Source: Oscillospiraceae bacterium
GTDB taxonomy: Bacteria; Bacillota; Clostridia; Oscillospirales; Oscillospiraceae
Direction: 5' to 3'
Assembly: GCA_017435615.1 (NCBI GenBank)
Contig: JAFSET010000024.1
Coordinates: 1-33,075 of the forward strand
DNA length: 33,075 nt
A model generated the notes under the pieces. The model did no database searches. It was not told where the DNA came from and saw nothing but the letters and a program-made list of their open reading frames with translations. This document shows positions 29,818 through 33,075 of the stretch, in pieces (the first letter of the stretch is position 1; each line of letters opens with the position of its first letter). The position numbers and the translations under genes are program-made.

Positions 29818-30714
29818 GTGGAATTAAGTGTAAATGGCGCATTTGTCTATTTTACGATCCCAATTTTCGGTGGTATTCCCATCACCCAGACCACGGTATC
29901 GTTTTTTGTAGTGACGGTACTTCTGTGTTGGCTCAGCATCTATTTTGGCAAGCGGTTAAAGAAGCGGCCTGACGGAAAGCAGGTTTTGATCGAAAAGGGC
30001 GTTATGATGTTGCAGAAGATGGTTGTAGAAACCATGGGCGCTCACAATGTGGGTTGGACGCCCTTTATTGGCACAATTTTCTTGTCCTCCATCTGCGGTA
30101 CCTTAATTGGCTTGACCGGATTTCTGCGCTCGGCAACGGCAGATATTAGCTGTGTAATGGTCTGGGCTGTTATGGTCAGTGTGATCATTTGGTACCACAG
30201 CATCAAAAACAACGGTTTCTTGGGCTGGCTGAAAGGCTTTACCCAGCCCATTGTGGTTATGACACCGATGAATTTGGTCAGCGAGATCGCACAGCCGGTG
30301 TCAATGGCCTTTCGTCATTTTGGCAATGTTGCCGGCGGCGGTGTAATTACCAGTATTATCTACGCTGCATTGAGTGCATTGTCTGTGGCGGTTATGAATT
30401 TGATCGCAGGCAACGGCTGGTTGGTTTCCGCTGTGCTGCTGGTTGTATCGGCAGTGCTTTTCCTGCTGTTTAAAAAGAAGGGCAAGAAGGTATTTCTTGT
30501 GTTTGCCATTATCAGTGCTGTGCTGGGCTTCTTCGGACTTCTGCAAAGCACCGGAATCCTTTCCGGCGTTCCCATTATGGCATACGGCATCCCTGCGGTG
30601 CTTTCCTGTTACTTTGATCTGTTCTCCGGCTTTGTCCAGGCCTATGTATTCAGCTTGTTGACTATGGTCTATATCTCAGGCGCACTGCCTGAGCCCGCTG
30701 CTGCGGAACAATAA
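29818..30714 (+). CDS. atpB: ATP synthase F0 subunit a
   Basis: A 298-residue membrane subunit that forms the ion half-channels beside the c-ring. The essential Arg lies in QPVSMAFRHFGNVAGG, and the preceding MNLVSEIAQP and N-terminal FTIPIFGGIPITQTTV are typical. It uses a GTG start at 29818, with GGAGAG about 12 bp upstream, and lies 7 bp after the preceding gene. Confidence 0.94.
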   Translation: MELSVNGAFVYFTIPIFGGIPITQTTVSFFVVTVLLCWLSIYFGKRLKKRPDGKQVLIEKGVMMLQKMVVETMGAHNVGWTPFIGTIFLSSICGTLIGLTGFLRSATADISCVMVWAVMVSVIIWYHSIKNNGFLGWLKGFTQPIVVMTPMNLVSEIAQPVSMAFRHFGNVAGGGVITSIIYAALSALSVAVMNLIAGNGWLVSAVLLVVSAVLFLLFKKKGKKVFLVFAIISAVLGFFGLLQSTGILSGVPIMAYGIPAVLSCYFDLFSGFVQAYVFSLLTMVYISGALPEPAAAEQ

Positions 30715-30753
30715 CTGTGTTATCAAAATAATAAATATATTAACAATTCTTAG

Positions 30754-31011
<258 letters not shown>

Positions 31012-31049
31012 GACTCCCTGTAAAAAATTAAAGAAAGGAGTCTGCGGTT

Positions 31050-31556
31050 TTGGGATACTTTGAAAGTTTTATCGGCGTTAATTTTTGGGATGCCCTTTTC
31101 GTGCTGCTCAACACCTTAACCATTTTCTTTGTGGCGAAAAAATTCCTGTTTAAGCCTGTGATGAAGATGATCGAGGATCGTCAGCAGGAGATCGACACCA
31201 TGTACGAAGATGCTGACAAGGCCAAAGAGGCTGCTGCCGCGCTGCAGCAGGAGTATCAGCAAAAGCTCTCCGTAGCTTCCGAGACCAGTGAGAATCTGGT
31301 GAAGGATGCAATGGCCCGTGGCAGGGACCGGGAAGAGGAGATTATCCGCCAGGCCAATGCCCAGGCAGCCATGATCATGGACAAGGCGGCTGCCGATATT
31401 GCCCAGGAGAAGAAAAAGGCCATCAATGATGCCAAGGATGAGATATCCGGAATGGCTATGGCCATTGCCGAAAAGGTAGTAGGCCGCGAGCTGAACAGCG
31501 CAGACCAGGAAAAATTGGTTGACGAATTTATTAACGAATTGGGTGACGGTGTATGA
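31050..31556 (+). CDS. atpF: ATP synthase F0 subunit b
   Basis: A 168-residue peripheral stalk subunit with one N-terminal membrane helix (FWDALFVLLNTLTIFFVAKKFLF). A long alanine/glutamate-rich coiled coil follows, from about residue 40 to 150. It uses a rare TTG start at 31050, with AAAGGAG about 9 bp upstream. Its last codons overlap the atpH start (ATGA), indicating coupled translation. Confidence 0.93.
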   Translation: MGYFESFIGVNFWDALFVLLNTLTIFFVAKKFLFKPVMKMIEDRQQEIDTMYEDADKAKEAAAALQQEYQQKLSVASETSENLVKDAMARGRDREEEIIRQANAQAAMIMDKAAADIAQEKKKAINDAKDEISGMAMAIAEKVVGRELNSADQEKLVDEFINELGDGV

Positions 31557-32092
31557 GCCAGGTAGCAAGCGTATACGGCGGTGCCCTCTACAGCCTTTGC
31601 AAGGAAGAAGCCCTTACGGATACGGTACTGCAGGAGCTTTCTGTTTTGCAGGAAAGCTTTCGGGAAAGTCCGGACTTTTTGCGGCTGCTGTCTGCCCCCA
31701 ATGTGGCGGTGCAGGAGCGTTGCCAGGTTTTGGATGACTGTTTCAGGGGCAAGGTCCAGCCCTATGTGCTGAACTTTTTAAAGCTTCTGACAGAAAAAGG
31801 CTTCGCAAAGGCCTTTTCAGATTGTGTCGAGGAATATCGGCATATGTATAATGAGGATCATCAGATCCTGCCGGTGACGGCGGTGACTGCCATCCCCCTG
31901 ACACAGGAGCAGTCTGCCCGTTTGACAGAAAAGCTGTCAAAGCTCACCGGAAAAAACGCGCAGCTTCATAACCGGGTGGATCCGTCCTGCTTAGGCGGTG
32001 TACGGCTGGATTATGACGGCAAGCGTGTGGATGGCAGTGTGGCAAGTCGGCTGGAGACTGTCCGTAATCTGCTGAAAAATACTGTTCTTTGA
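31553..32092 (+). CDS. atpH: ATP synthase F1 subunit delta
   Basis: A 179-residue subunit joining the b stalk to the top of the alpha/beta hexamer. The N-terminus SQVASVYGGALYSLCKEE and the C-terminal DPSCLGGVRLDYDGKRVDGSV match the family, with the conserved glycine turn near the end. It overlaps atpF by 4 bp. Confidence 0.92.
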   Translation: MSQVASVYGGALYSLCKEEALTDTVLQELSVLQESFRESPDFLRLLSAPNVAVQERCQVLDDCFRGKVQPYVLNFLKLLTEKGFAKAFSDCVEEYRHMYNEDHQILPVTAVTAIPLTQEQSARLTEKLSKLTGKNAQLHNRVDPSCLGGVRLDYDGKRVDGSVASRLETVRNLLKNTVL

Positions 32093-32110
32093 TCAGAGAG
32101 TAGGGAAATT

Positions 32111-33075
32111 ATGGAATTACGACCCGAAGATATTACGAAAATTATTCGTGCGCAAATCAAAAACTATGAAAACAAGCTGCAGACCTCCGAGACCGGCGTG
32201 GTCATCCTGGTGGGTGACGGCATTGCCAAGGCCACAGGCCTGGATCAGTGTATGGCCGGTGAGCTGGTGGAGTTTCCCAACGGCTCTTACGGTATGGCGC
32301 AGAATTTGGAAGAGGACACCGTTTCCATCGTTATCCTGGGTACAGACCAGGGAATTAAGGAAGGTGACACCGTCAAACGCACAGGCCGTGTGGTTTCCGT
32401 GCCGGTCGGTTCCGCACTGATCGGCCGTGTGGTCAACGCCCTGGGCGAGCCCATTGACGGCAAAGGTCCTTTTGAGGCGGAGGGCTACCGGCCCATCGAA
32501 ATGCCGGCACCCGGCATCATCGAGCGTCAGCACGTCAGCCGTCCTCTGCAGACCGGTATTAAGGCAATTGACTCTATGATCCCCATTGGCCGTGGCCAGC
32601 GTGAGCTGATCATCGGAGACCGCCAAACCGGTAAGACCACCATCGCCACCGATACCATCCTGAACCAAAAGGGCAAGGATGTGATCTGTATTTATGTGGC
32701 CATCGGTCAGAAGCGGTCTACCGTGGCTCAGGTGGTGGAGAATTTGTCTGCCGGCGGCGCAATGGACTATACCATCGTGGTTTCCGCAACTGCCTCGGAG
32801 CTGGCTCCTATGCAGTATATCGCGCCCTATACAGGCTGTACCATTGGTGAGCACCTGATGCACCAGGGCAAGGATGTGCTGGTGATCTATGATGATCTGA
32901 GTAAGCATGCCGTGGCCTACCGTGCCATTTCGCTGCTGATCCGCCGGCCTCCCGGACGGGAAGCCTACCCCGGCGACGTTTTTTACCTCCATTCCCGCCT
33001 TTTGGAGCGCGCGGCCCAGCTTTCGGATGACTTGGGCGGCGGCAGTCTGACGGCCCTTCCCATCATTGAGACCCA
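32111..33075 (+). CDS. atpA: ATP synthase F1 subunit alpha, N-terminal part (3' end outside window)
   Basis: Open from ATG 32111 to the right edge (321 residues). It shows the nucleotide-binding P-loop GDRQTGKTT (near residue 172), the family segment [37 protein letters not shown]-type sequence and [20 protein letters not shown]. It forms the non-catalytic nucleotide sites of the F1 hexamer. It follows atpH after 18 bp, and the remaining atp genes would lie beyond the window. Confidence 0.96.
   Translation, partial: MELRPEDITKIIRAQIKNYENKLQTSETGVVILVGDGIAKATGLDQCMAGELVEFPNGSYGMAQNLEEDTVSIVILGTDQGIKEGDTVKRTGRVVSVPVGSALIGRVVNALGEPIDGKGPFEAEGYRPIEMPAPGIIERQHVSRPLQTGIKAIDSMIPIGRGQRELIIGDRQTGKTTIATDTILNQKGKDVICIYVAIGQKRSTVAQVVENLSAGGAMDYTIVVSATASELAPMQYIAPYTGCTIGEHLMHQGKDVLVIYDDLSKHAVAYRAISLLIRRPPGREAYPGDVFYLHSRLLERAAQLSDDLGGGSLTALPIIET

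Overview
The window comes from a moderately GC-rich member of the Clostridia, most likely an anaerobic gut Oscillospirales-type bacterium. This rests on Gram-positive style ribosome binding sites (AGGAGG with GTG and TTG starts), a GGGtGRT-family protein, a RbsABC-like sugar transporter, REP/RAYT elements and an atpZ-atpI-atpB-atpE-atpF-atpH-atpA operon. The lineage is inferred; no rRNA gene is present. No tRNA, rRNA or CRISPR array was seen.

Layout. 1-500: end of a GGGtGRT-family gene, its terminator and two short REP palindromes. 498-1019: a REP-associated tyrosine transposase (RAYT) that carries two perfect REP copies inside its own reading frame. 1045-6535 (minus strand): a deoxy-sugar unit, lacI-type regulator, fucI, fucU, AEC permease and a TIM-barrel sugar isomerase. 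6898-10635 (plus): a divergent three-gene sugar ABC transporter. A perfect CGAAACGTTTCG palindrome lies in its leader, and a near copy lies in the lacI leader. 10636-11257: duplicated terminator, an inverted-repeat element and a REP element. 11258-12700: a PepD-like dipeptidase. 13060-19803: an AraC-type regulator followed by an L-rhamnose operon (rhaB, rhaA, a fused aldolase-dehydrogenase, and a PHP-domain protein of unknown role). 19998-21811: an Fe-S aldo/keto reductase and an archaeal-type triose-phosphate isomerase. 21967-25776 (minus): P-type ATPase and MATE transporter. 25863-27127: an AT-rich two-gene insertion with 14-bp terminal inverted repeats and 9-bp target duplications but no transposase. 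27151-28934: DUF1294 protein, lipoprotein, WYL regulator. 29150-33075: the ATP synthase operon, cut off inside atpA.

How the genes fit together. Fucose and rhamnose enter as sugars; isomerases (FucI, RhaA) make ketoses; RhaB phosphorylates; the fused aldolase-SDR yields DHAP and oxidises L-lactaldehyde; the TIM could move DHAP into glycolysis. No separate fuculokinase or fuculose-phosphate aldolase is in the window, so the fucose branch may share the rhamnose lower pathway or use genes elsewhere. The ATP synthase c subunit carries a sodium-type ion site.

The two most unusual features are the transposase-less passenger element at 25863-27127 and the REP-invaded RAYT gene, with a family of related REP elements (about 85-210 bp) scattered between operons in full-length and collapsed forms.
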